This document shows positions 1 through 6,800 of a stretch of DNA of 7,838 bases, piece after piece; within the stretch, counting starts at the first letter, position 1; the number at the start of each line of letters is the position of its first letter. The notes under the pieces were generated by a model that saw only the letters and a program-made list of their open reading frames with translations, had not been told where the DNA came from and ran no database searches. The position numbers and the translations under genes were made by a program. Source of the DNA: Nitrospirota bacterium (GTDB lineage: Bacteria > Nitrospirota > Nitrospiria > Nitrospirales > Nitrospiraceae); the NCBI GenBank assembly GCA_016222925.1, contig JACRQB010000238.1, positions 1 through 7,838 of the forward strand. The letters are read 5' to 3'.

Positions 1-129
1 GTACGATTTCCTGTCGCTCAGGGATTTTCCGTCGATATGGGACTTCAGTACATGCGATTCGAGATCAATGCCCAGAACAAGTCCGACTTGGCAAAACAAT
101 GGCTCTTCACCATCGGCCTTCGGTTTTAA
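1..129 (+). CDS. C-terminal end of a probable outer-membrane beta-barrel protein (5' end outside window)
   Basis: Frame 1 is open from the window edge to a TAA at 127-129, giving 42 residues. The segment alternates polar and hydrophobic residues in the manner of amphipathic beta-strands, for example the stretch VDMGLQYMRFEINAQ. It ends with LFTIGLRF and so has a C-terminal Phe. A final strand ending in an aromatic residue is the recognition signal for the BAM complex in outer-membrane barrels. The GTG start of the next gene lies 44 bases downstream on the same strand, so the two may be co-transcribed. Only the end is visible, so the barrel family (porin, OprB-like, transporter) cannot be named. 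The call rests on strand pattern and the terminal Phe alone. Confidence 0.6.
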   Translation, partial: VRFPVAQGFSVDMGLQYMRFEINAQNKSDLAKQWLFTIGLRF

Positions 130-173
130 GCCGATGGCACTTATGAGCTATCGAGACATGGGGGATATGAATC

Positions 174-1202
174 GTGCGCGTGTGTGCCGTTAAAAGGTTC
201 CATGGCTCGCTTCTCCTGGCGGGGCTCTGCATTCTTCTGCAAGGATGCGGTCTTGTCTATGACGCCGTCGAGCTCATACACCCGCTGAGTCGAGATGAAC
301 TGTCCGCGATTTGTGCGCACGGACGGCTACGCGTCGGCATTTCGGTAGAACCGTTTCGTCCGTTTGTGTTTCCTGCGGTCTACACGAATGAAGGTATTCG
401 CGTCACCGGTCTGGACATCGAACTGATCCGAGAGGTTGCCGATGCACTTACCGCTCATTGCGGCCGATCGACCCCCGTTGTTCCAACCCTGCACGTCACT
501 CGGTTCCCTGATCTCTTCATCAAGATGAACGAAGGGCAGCTCGATCTCTTTGTCTCGTCCGTGAGCGGGACTGTTCCCGGTACAAGGCCGGCCGGCCTCT
601 GGTTTTCGGCTCCGTACCTGCGCGACGACGGAATCGCCGCCATCATCCGAAAGCCAGAGGTGGCAGAGCGTGTGCGGATGCAATTGGGAAAGCAGAACGG
701 GAATTGGGATACGCTCGCAGCCGTCCAAGAAGGCTTTGCCGGCTTAACCGTCGCCGTTCAGAAGGGACGATCCTCTCACCAGTATGCCAAAGCCAATCTC
801 AAACGGGTTCGCATGGTCATCTGCGATTCGCTTCCCGCCTCCATTGAATCGAAGGATCTGAATATCGATGTCATCCTGACCAACCATTCCATCCTCGAGT
901 ATGTGACGAAACGGGTCTGGCAAGAGTGGCACCCACTCACGCAACCGGACGGGTCGCCTCTCCTCCTCACACGTGAGGATCTCTCCATCGTGACCAGCGA
1001 AGAGCATCGACAGTTACAATGGTTCTTAAACAATCTGCTCTTTCGCTTGGAGGAATCAGGACGATTGAAACAGATGAGAACGCGCTGGATCGAAGCGGAG
1101 TATGCCCCTACTCGGCGAGCGACGGCAGAAGGGCTGCCGCTTGAGGTGACGCAAGTTCCTGACCATTATGACCAAGGACAGTGCCGTCTTGCTGAAAAAT
1201 GA
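174..1202 (+). CDS. Periplasmic solute-binding (PBPb / SBP family 3) lipoprotein
   Basis: The 342-residue protein has a basic N-terminus, a hydrophobic stretch at about residues 12-22, and a lipobox LQGC with Cys25 as the lipidation site, so it should be exported and lipid-anchored. From about residue 50 it follows the family-3 solute-binding pattern. LRVGISVEPFRPF opens lobe 1, VTGLDIELIREVADAL follows, then LDLFVSSVSG and FSAPYL. The second lobe begins near FAGLTVAVQKG, and EEHRQLQWFLNNLLFRLEESG is the usual C-terminal helix. Such proteins bind amino acids or other small polar ligands for ABC importers or sensors. No permease or ATPase is seen here, so the ligand and partner are unknown and a sensory role is possible. 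The start is GTG at 174, with GGGGGA at 160-165. An in-frame TGA at 168-170 rules out an earlier start, though GTG at 180 is possible. The gene lies 22 bases before the haem-protein gene. Confidence 0.85.
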   Translation: MRVCAVKRFHGSLLLAGLCILLQGCGLVYDAVELIHPLSRDELSAICAHGRLRVGISVEPFRPFVFPAVYTNEGIRVTGLDIELIREVADALTAHCGRSTPVVPTLHVTRFPDLFIKMNEGQLDLFVSSVSGTVPGTRPAGLWFSAPYLRDDGIAAIIRKPEVAERVRMQLGKQNGNWDTLAAVQEGFAGLTVAVQKGRSSHQYAKANLKRVRMVICDSLPASIESKDLNIDVILTNHSILEYVTKRVWQEWHPLTQPDGSPLLLTREDLSIVTSEEHRQLQWFLNNLLFRLEESGRLKQMRTRWIEAEYAPTRRATAEGLPLEVTQVPDHYDQGQCRLAEK

Positions 1203-1224
1203 TGAAGAAGCGGAGGGAATACTG

Positions 1225-1912
1225 ATGCGTCTCCTGAAAATCTTTCTACCTCTTGGCTTGGTCTTGGTTCTTCTCTGTCCCCAAAGTGGCTGGTCACAAA
1301 CTTCCCAGAAAGAGGCCGAACAAACGGCAGCGCTCTTAGCGACCCTCCTCAATGCAGGGCGTGTCGTCATCGAGCGGAACCAACCGCTGATCAACGATTC
1401 AGGGAGAGGCGAGAAGGGATTCACACCTGAGGTGTTTGAACGGCTCATCCTCGATGAATTTCTCCAGCAAACACAGATCGACCTGAAGCATGCGTCCTCC
1501 GCTATGCCCTCGCAGGCGAAAGATTTGTTGAGTCTGCTGCTCATCACAAGCAAAGAAGTGGTGGCGGACGTCCAGTTCGTGATTAATCAGCGCGGGATCG
1601 GCTATAAGAACTTTATCCCGGCCACATTCGGAAGCCAAGCCGCGCGGAAATTCTCGAAGCGGTCGAAGGTCACGATTAAACAGACCGCCCTCGAACCGAG
1701 GAATTTGCAGAACGACCATGCCGATTGTAGAGTGGCTTGACGGTGGAAAGTTACTCAGAGCTGTGGTGCCGATCTATTATTCAGAGGATTGTCTTGTCTG
1801 CCATGGAAACCCCAAGGGAATCCTTGATATGTCAGGCTATCCGCGAGAAGGTGCTCAAGCAGGAGAACTGGCCGGGGCCATCAGTATTCAGATCCCCTCG
1901 GACCATCGGTAG
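1225..1912 (+). pseudogene. Exported DUF3365 (Tll0287-like) c-type haem protein, split by a frameshift
   Basis: The first part (1225-1740, frame 1) begins MRLLKIF and has a hydrophobic signal peptide to about residue 22, with likely cleavage near GWSQ. It continues into a Tll0287-like region including the stretch KNFIPATFGSQAARKFS. It then degenerates after ALEPRN (around 1700-1713) and stops at 1738-1740. The second part, in frame 2 (ATG at 1718, stop TAG 1910-1912), supplies the rest of the fold: LLRAVVPIYY, the haem-binding CLVCH at 1790-1804, and EGAQAGELAGAISIQIP. The two halves fit one DUF3365 protein, a periplasmic haem-binding sensor-like domain. At about 227 residues joined, some residues before VEWLDGG may also be missing. 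The chosen start has GGAGGG at 1212-1217; ATG 1168 would extend into the preceding gene and displace the signal peptide. Possible explanations are a real pseudogene or a sequencing error. As read, no single frame gives a haem-bearing product. Confidence 0.75.
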
Positions 1913-1963
1913 CAGTCAGCCCGTGCCGACGGAGGAGAGCGACGGGGTGATCCGCTACCGATG
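1904..1963. repeat. 10-bp perfect inverted repeat at the end of the haem-protein gene
   Basis: CATCGGTAGC at 1904-1913 is matched by GCTACCGATG at 1954-1963, with 40 bases between. The left arm includes the TAG stop at 1910-1912. The RNA could fold into a stem that ends the upstream transcription unit, but no T-run follows, so it does not meet the rule for an intrinsic terminator. It could instead stabilise the 3' end or be chance. Confidence 0.4.
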
Positions 1964-1976
1964 ATCGTCGAGAAGC

Positions 1977-2120
1977 TTAGTTCAAGACCGCAGTCAATTG
2001 CGGCCGCGACTCTTCAGCACTCTTCGCTTTTGCCGATTTACGGTCCAGCACTTCTTCCACCCCAGACTTGACGGCCCGGCCCCATCGGCTGGTCTGCACC
2101 TGCGCCTTGCGGGCATACAA
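1977..2120 (-). CDS. Doubtful short ORF or remnant of a gene, 47 residues
   Basis: On the minus strand a frame runs from TTG at 2120 to TAA at 1979-1977. The product is hydrophilic, rich in Lys, Arg, Ser, Ala and Glu, with pieces such as WGRAVKSGVEEVLDRKSAKA and the C-terminus RPQLTAVLN. The regular mix of charged and alanine residues looks more protein-like than the other frames here. I see no ribosome-binding site before the TTG, and a stop codon lies only two codons upstream. It may be a tiny basic protein or the 3' end of a gene whose start has decayed. I do not recognise a family. Confidence 0.25.
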   Translation of the reverse strand: MYARKAQVQTSRWGRAVKSGVEEVLDRKSAKAKSAEESRPQLTAVLN

Positions 2121-2300
2121 AAATCACAGGGGGCGCTTTTTGTCCATGAGGAGTGACTAATTTTTGGTCTCTTTTTGTCGACAGACCGAGGTACAGTCGT
2201 TTCAGAAAACCAACACTTTCTCTTCATGTATCTTTGTCAGTCGGCCATGGAGGCCAATTTGCCAAGGTCAAGTCTTAGCAGCTTCTAATCTTTTGCGTGC

Positions 2301-2329
2301 TTGCATTGATACGTAAGCCCCCGTATTAT
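2301..2329 (+). promoter_or_regulatory. Candidate sigma70-type promoter for lgt
   Basis: TTGCAT at 2301-2306 and TATTAT at 2324-2329 are separated by exactly 17 bases. The -10 differs from TATAAT at one position; the -35 matches TTGACA at only three. Transcription would start near 2336 and give a leader of about 105 bases before the lgt ATG. The placement is sensible because lgt follows a long gap, but no second line of evidence supports it. Confidence 0.4.
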
Positions 2330-2333
2330 CCAG

Positions 2334-2348
2334 CGGCAAGTTTTGCCG
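2334..2348 (+). promoter_or_regulatory. Small hairpin at the predicted lgt transcription start
   Basis: CGGCAA (2334-2339) and TTGCCG (2343-2348) form a 6-bp perfect stem with a 3-base loop, directly after the candidate -10 box. It could be an operator-like dyad or a 5' RNA hairpin. Its small size means chance is a real possibility. Confidence 0.25.
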
Positions 2349-2440
2349 GGCCCGCAACTGATGTGGAAGATGATTCAGTATTTGTGCGCCTCTCGATCTA
2401 ACAACGCTGTCTCACAAAGGACTGCTTTGGAAGCGGATTC

Positions 2441-3340
2441 ATGGGTCCCCTAGCCGCCATCCCCTACCCAAATATCGACCCAGTGCTTGTGGGACTCGGC
2501 CCCATCCAGCTCCGCTGGTACGGACTGATGTACCTGATCGGGCTAACTGCGGCATACTTCCTTGTTCAACGCAAAGTAACCCACAAAGGGTTGGCGATCA
2601 GGAAAGACCAGGTCTATGACATGGTCGTCTATGCCGCCTTCGGCGTGTTTCTAGGTGGCAGGATCGGCTATACGCTGTTCTACAATTTTTCCTATTACAT
2701 CCAAAACCCGTTGAAACTGCTGGCAGTGTGGGAAGGCGGCATGTCCTTCCACGGCGGCCTCATCGGGACCGCTATCGCACTAATCTGGTTCAGTAAGCGG
2801 CAAGGCATTCCGACCTATACCGTTGCGGACTTAGCAACAGCCGTCACGCCGATTGGATTGGGGTTTGGCCGGATAGGCAACTTTATCAACGGTGAACTGT
2901 ATGGTCGGTCGACAGACGTAAACTGGTGCATGGTTTTCCCGGCAGGGGGTCCCGCCTGCCGCCATCCCTCACAATTGTACGAAGCAACGCTGGAAGGGCT
3001 GACGCTGTTCACAGTATTGTGGTTGATTGATCGGCGACCGACCCCGCCTGGGACGATCTTCTGGACCTTCATCACCGGATACGGCATTAGCCGACTGATC
3101 GTTGAACTCTTCCGTGAACCGGATCAGCACTTGGGCTTTATCTTCGGACCGATTACCATGGGCCAGATTCTTTCCATTCCGATGGTGGCGATCCTCTTCC
3201 GTGAACCGGATCAGCACTTGGGCTTTATCTTCGGACCGATTACCATGGGCCAGATTCTTTCCATTCCGATGGTGGCGATCGGACTCATTATGCTCGTCCT
3301 GGGCTACCAGCGTGCGAGGCAGAAGGCTGCGCACCCTTGA
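2441..3340 (+). CDS. lgt: Prolipoprotein diacylglyceryl transferase, with a 29-residue tandem duplication
   Basis: Lgt is an inner-membrane enzyme that moves diacylglycerol from phosphatidylglycerol to the lipobox Cys of prolipoproteins, the first step of lipoprotein maturation. The 299-residue product is multi-spanning. It shows the family landmarks: LRWYG (Tyr27, matching E. coli Tyr26), SFHGGLIG (His104), the signature GRIGNFINGELYG at 143-155 with Arg144, Asn147, Glu152 and Gly155, and SRLIVE with Arg218 and Glu222. Directly after Glu222, residues 223-251 are repeated exactly as 252-280; without this the protein would have 270 residues, close to the usual size. The copy duplicates the REPD loop and the first half of the last membrane helix, MGQILSIPMVAI. 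The ATG at 2441 is preceded by GGAAG at 2429-2433. The gene is convergent with the zincin gene. It could act on the lipoprotein at 174-1202. Identity is certain; whether the duplicated form is active is not. Confidence 0.97.
   Translation: MGPLAAIPYPNIDPVLVGLGPIQLRWYGLMYLIGLTAAYFLVQRKVTHKGLAIRKDQVYDMVVYAAFGVFLGGRIGYTLFYNFSYYIQNPLKLLAVWEGGMSFHGGLIGTAIALIWFSKRQGIPTYTVADLATAVTPIGLGFGRIGNFINGELYGRSTDVNWCMVFPAGGPACRHPSQLYEATLEGLTLFTVLWLIDRRPTPPGTIFWTFITGYGISRLIVELFREPDQHLGFIFGPITMGQILSIPMVAILFREPDQHLGFIFGPITMGQILSIPMVAIGLIMLVLGYQRARQKAAHP
3107..3280 (+). repeat. Exact 87-bp tandem duplication inside lgt
   Basis: Positions 3107-3193 and 3194-3280 are identical at all 87 bases. The unit begins CTCTTCCGTGAACC and ends GGTGGCGATC. 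Because 87 is a multiple of three and the unit starts on a codon boundary, the frame is kept and 29 residues (LFREPD through PMVAI) are doubled. The complete lack of synonymous differences implies a very recent event or an assembly error. Confidence 0.97.
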
Positions 3341-3376
3341 AAGTCCTGAGTGCTGAGCAAGGATGCACTTAATGCC

Positions 3377-3503
3377 TTGAGGATGCTGGAAAATCTCTTC
3401 CAGCTAGGCCGCAGTGAGCGAAAGGCCGAGTCGTACGCGGTTGGTACGTTGAGGCCTTGAGCGAAGCGAGAACGACGCTGGAGAATTTTTGCAGCATCCT
3501 CAA
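3377..3503. repeat. 127-bp palindromic intergenic element (REP/MITE-like)
   Basis: The ends are perfect 12-bp inverted repeats: TTGAGGATGCTG at 3377-3388 and CAGCATCCTCAA at 3492-3503. Just inside, the arms continue as imperfect complements (GAAAATCTCTTCCAGC on the left, GCTGGAGAATTTTTG on the right). Further in are AAGGCC (3422-3427) against GGCCTT (3453-3458), and a central CGTAC (3432-3436) against GTACG (3444-3448) around a 7-base loop. TGAGCGAA also occurs as a direct repeat at 3415-3422 and 3458-3465. It encodes nothing convincing. The structure suggests a non-autonomous mobile or REP-type repeat that folds into one long hairpin. Sited between convergent genes, it may stop transcription from both sides. 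The zincin stop codon (3502-3500) lies within its right arm. Confidence 0.8.
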
Positions 3504-3883
3504 TACGGCATATCGTCATCGTCGAGGCCAACATGGTGGCCCAATTCATGGACAACGGTATCACGCACTTCCTGCACCACTTCTTCAGGACTTTCACAAC
3601 AGCGAAGAATCGGTCCGCGATAGATGGAAATACGAGGCGGCTGCTCCCCTCCAGACCCAAAGAACGAATCAGCCGCCAGTGACTGACCTTGGTACAGCCC
3701 AAGTAAATCGTCTTCACTATCCAGCTCAAGGTCTTCAAGCACGTCTTGCGGCGGTTCTTCTTCCACAACCACGGCAATGGACTCCATGAGCTTAGCGTAG
3801 GGAAGAGGTAGGTCCGCGATCGCCTGCTGAACCAGCTTTTCAAAATCCTCAAATGAGACATGGTCACACCTGGCCATTTCCAT
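3500..3883 (-). CDS. Small zincin-like metallopeptidase-fold protein (PF06262-type)
   Basis: The 127-residue acidic protein starts MEMARCDHVS. It has the pattern of the PF06262 zincin family: an N-terminal helix region (FEDFEKLVQQAIADLP), an acidic middle with EEEPPQD and LGLYQG, the strand IYRGPILR, and a C-terminal zinc site HELGHHVGLDDDD. His112, Glu113 and His116 form HExxH, and a following Asp (121 or 122) may give the third ligand. No signal peptide is seen, so it should be cytoplasmic. The family has a protease-like site but no well-defined substrate. ATG 3883 lies 11 bases after the addA stop and is preceded by GGGTAGGGACA; ATG 3877 has better spacing and is an alternative. The gene is the last of an apparent three-gene minus-strand operon. 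Its TGA stop sits inside the end of the palindromic element, so the C-terminus could have been altered by that element. Confidence 0.85.
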   Translation of the reverse strand: MEMARCDHVSFEDFEKLVQQAIADLPLPYAKLMESIAVVVEEEPPQDVLEDLELDSEDDLLGLYQGQSLAADSFFGSGGEQPPRISIYRGPILRCCESPEEVVQEVRDTVVHELGHHVGLDDDDMPY

Positions 3884-3894
3884 TGTCCCTACCC

Positions 3895-6800
3895 TTACAA
3901 TTCTACTGCCGTTGCACATCGCAGAAACAGACAGTGAAACCGGACCGAGTCGCACCCGAGGCTCTGCCTGATCGCAGACTTATAGACTTCACTCTGTGTT
4001 CTGTACTGCTCAGCCCGCGCGGCTGCCTGATCGGCCGATATCGCATCCGTTTTATAGTCAGCCACCCACAGCTCTCCATCCAGCCGGTAGATGAGGTCGA
4101 TCACCCCTTCCATGACCTGCCTGTCATCCCACGGCATGATGAAGGGGACTTCTCGGCCAATAATCTGAGACAACCGGAGACGTCCATAGGCTTCCGATCG
4201 ACCGAACGTCGCAAGAAGATCGGTCACGGATTCAGCGACCGCTCCGGCATGGGGCTGGTCATCCGGCCCAAGAGCGGCCTGTACGGCTACGACCACCTGA
4301 GCACATAACCCGGAGGGGTCCTGTGAAAAGTCCCATCGCTCGAGCAGGCGATGAGTCACCACACCAGCCAACCGTCCAACCGCCGCATCCTGTCGAACCG
4401 GAGTCGTCTCGAGCACAACCCGCGCCAATCGTTTACCCAGCGTTGTCGGCGTCAGATGATGGGGGGTCTCACAAACCTCTGTCCATTGAGCCGTCCTGAC
4501 CTCCCACCGCTCAGCAATCTCTTCCGGATTGATCAACACCTCACTGGCTGTTCTGTCCGAACGTCGGCGTGGCCGCTTTCGTTCCGGTGCCTTGATCACT
4601 CGATGGGGAATCGCGCTGGCCCCGATTGTCAAAGCCTCCGTCGAAGCTGTTCCGATCTCCCCCGTGCCGATGTTCTGCAGCAGGTCAAAGACCGTTTCGC
4701 CGATTGAGCGGCCGGTGATCCCTCCTGACAACAGCAACAACTCTTTGGCCCTGGTCATCCCCACATAGAGCACGCGCCGCCGTTCCGCTTCTTCTCGCAG
4801 TCGCAGTTTGTGCTGGACCAGCAACGAACCGAGGGACCGATGACGGTCGAGGGAGAGACCATAGATGCCACTCGACCAATCATAGGAGACCTGCGGCACG
4901 CTTCGCTCCCGCCCGCTCCCTTGGTGAAGGCCCGGCAGCACAACAATAGGGAATTCCAACCCCTTGGCCTTATGAATCGTTAAGACATGCACGGCTTCGA
5001 GCGACTCCTCGGCAAGAGGACTCTCCGATTCGTCCGGTTGTTCGTCAAGGCGGGTGATCATGAGCTCCACAAATCCGCTCAAGGTCATGTGGGGGCGGTC
5101 GGCCAATGACGCAGCCGTTTGTTTGACTTTCAGGAGGTTGGCCACCGCCTGTTCGCCATGGAGCGATGCAGCCGCCAGATCCAGGATCGGCAATCGGTCA
5201 AACATCAGCGCGATGGCCTCGGCCAATGGCAGCATGGCGATAGCCCGGTGCAGCCACGCCAGGTGTTCGTACAGCCGCCGAACAGCAGCCGCGCGGGCAT
5301 GGGACCACGACTCAAGACTCACAGCATGGAGATAATTGAAATGCCCCGCCTGCTTGAGCTCATAGAGCTCCCGATCCGTTAACCCTCCAAGTGGTGAGCG
5401 AAGGAGACCGGCTAACGCGATCTCGTCATGAGCATGATCCAAGACCCGCAGCAGATTAACGAGGTCGATCACCTCCTGACGACGATAGAAATGCTTTTCC
5501 CCCTCGATGACGTAGGGAATATCGTGCCGGCGCAAGGCATCCAGATAGGCATCGGCTTGCGTAAGTTTTCTGAAGAGCAACGCGATGTGTCCCGGCTTCA
5601 TGGAGGAGCGACTCAGGACCTCGTCGTTCAACCAGCGAGCCAGCACTTCGCTCTCGGCTCTCGTCGCCCCCGCCGCATCGAATGTCTCGGCTTCACCATC
5701 CGGCGTGGTCACGCTGAGACGAACGCCCGGTTCGATTGACGCCTGACGCCGTTGGGGTCGCACCTCCAGCCGGACATTCGCCGGCTGGACCAGCGGCTGT
5801 CGTTCGAACAACCGATCGAAGACCTCATTCACCGGCTCTAACACGGCCACATCGCTCCGGAAGTTCGTGGTCAACGTCTGGGCCACTCCACCGTCCACCG
5901 TGACCTTTTCTACGACGCGGTCGAAGGCTTCGATATCGGCTCGCCGAAAGGCATAGATCGACTGTTTGGGGTCTCCCACAATGAAGAGTTTTCCCGGTTC
6001 GAGCGCCATCGCGTGCCAGTGAGCCGCCTGACTCCCCTGCCGCTCCGAGACCGCAAGGATGATCTCGTACTGGACCGGGTCTGTGTCCTGAAACTCATCG
6101 ACCAACACGGCTCGATAGTCCCGCTTAATCCGTTCACGGACCAACGGATGTTCAAGGAGCAGTGTCCGTGCTCGTGCCAGCAACCCATCAAACGAAATCC
6201 AGCCCTGCCGAGCAAAGGTTTCACGAATATTCCGCACCAGCGGTATGAGCAGAGTCATGAGATCATTCAAGAATGCATGGTCGACCGCCAGGAGCTGTTG
6301 CGCCGCCTGGATGAGCGCGGCCGCCTCTTTGAAATCACCTTTCTCCCATCCACCCACGGCGCTTCCGAGATCCTTGCTGAGCCATTCTCGTTCTTCCATC
6401 GGCAGGCCTTGCCGGCTTGGCAACCCATTCTCCGCCATGAGGCGCATCAAAGACGCCGTCGCGGCGAGCATCTGCTCAACCTTGCGGCGCTTTGGTCGAT
6501 CGTATGTCTTCAAAAGTTGCTCCGCCCGGTCTCCCATATGTTGTATCCAACTCAAGACAACCGGTGGCACCGTTGTCGATGCGAGTTGTTGTTGCAGCGT
6601 GCCAAGGTCGATCAATTCGCTGCACAAGGACCGGGCCAACGTTCTGACCGTTTCAAGAGTGGTCGATGACAAGACCGATCTCCAGAGGCGATGCTGTTGT
6701 CCGGCTCGGCTCAATTCCTGGTCGAGCCAGCAATCCCACGCTGCAGTGAATTGTTCTTCAAATCGTAAGCCGTCGTCTTCCTTGAAATCAGGATCGACTC

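Larger units (their letters stand above)
1913..2440. other. Gene-poor interval between the haem-protein gene and lgt
   Basis: No well-supported gene lies in these 528 bases. The left part holds the dyad arm at 1954-1963 and a doubtful minus-strand ORF at 1977-2120. The stretch 2118-2180 is A/T-rich with several runs of five T or A and a weak GGTCT/AGACC dyad (2166-2170, 2183-2187), but nothing that makes a convincing terminator. From 2301 on, the sequence appears to be the lgt promoter and leader. Minus-strand frames upstream of 2120 carry stops or no recognisable protein, so part of this interval may be the decayed remains of a gene. Confidence 0.5.

Noticed and set aside
1168..1224. Earlier ATG (1168) for the DUF3365 protein
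   Set aside because: It would overlap the preceding gene by 35 bases and bury the signal peptide behind 19 charged residues. ATG 1225 has GGAGGG seven bases ahead and begins a normal signal peptide.
1056..1553. 165-codon minus-strand ORF across the lipoprotein and haem-protein genes
   Set aside because: It is antisense to two supported genes, is Arg/Ser-rich as shadow frames commonly are, and has no recognisable motif.
2118..2187. Intrinsic terminator in the T-rich stretch
   Set aside because: The T-runs are not preceded by a stable GC-rich stem. The GGTCT/AGACC arms are only five pairs and enclose the T-run instead of preceding it.
1994..2227. 77-codon minus-strand ORF starting ATG 2227
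   Set aside because: Its product has an erratic Cys/Trp/Arg-rich composition and no family signature. The overlapping frame 2120-1977 looks more protein-like, though that too is weak.
3107..3280. Reading the lgt repeat as a CRISPR or a natural two-repeat domain
   Set aside because: There are only two adjacent copies with no spacers, and the unit is a normal single-copy part of Lgt, so a recent tandem duplication explains it.
3304..3867. 187-codon minus-strand ORF covering the intergenic repeat and part of the zincin gene
   Set aside because: It is out of frame with the clear HExxH gene, runs through the palindromic element and into lgt, and shows no recognisable domain. It exists because the element happens to be open in that frame.
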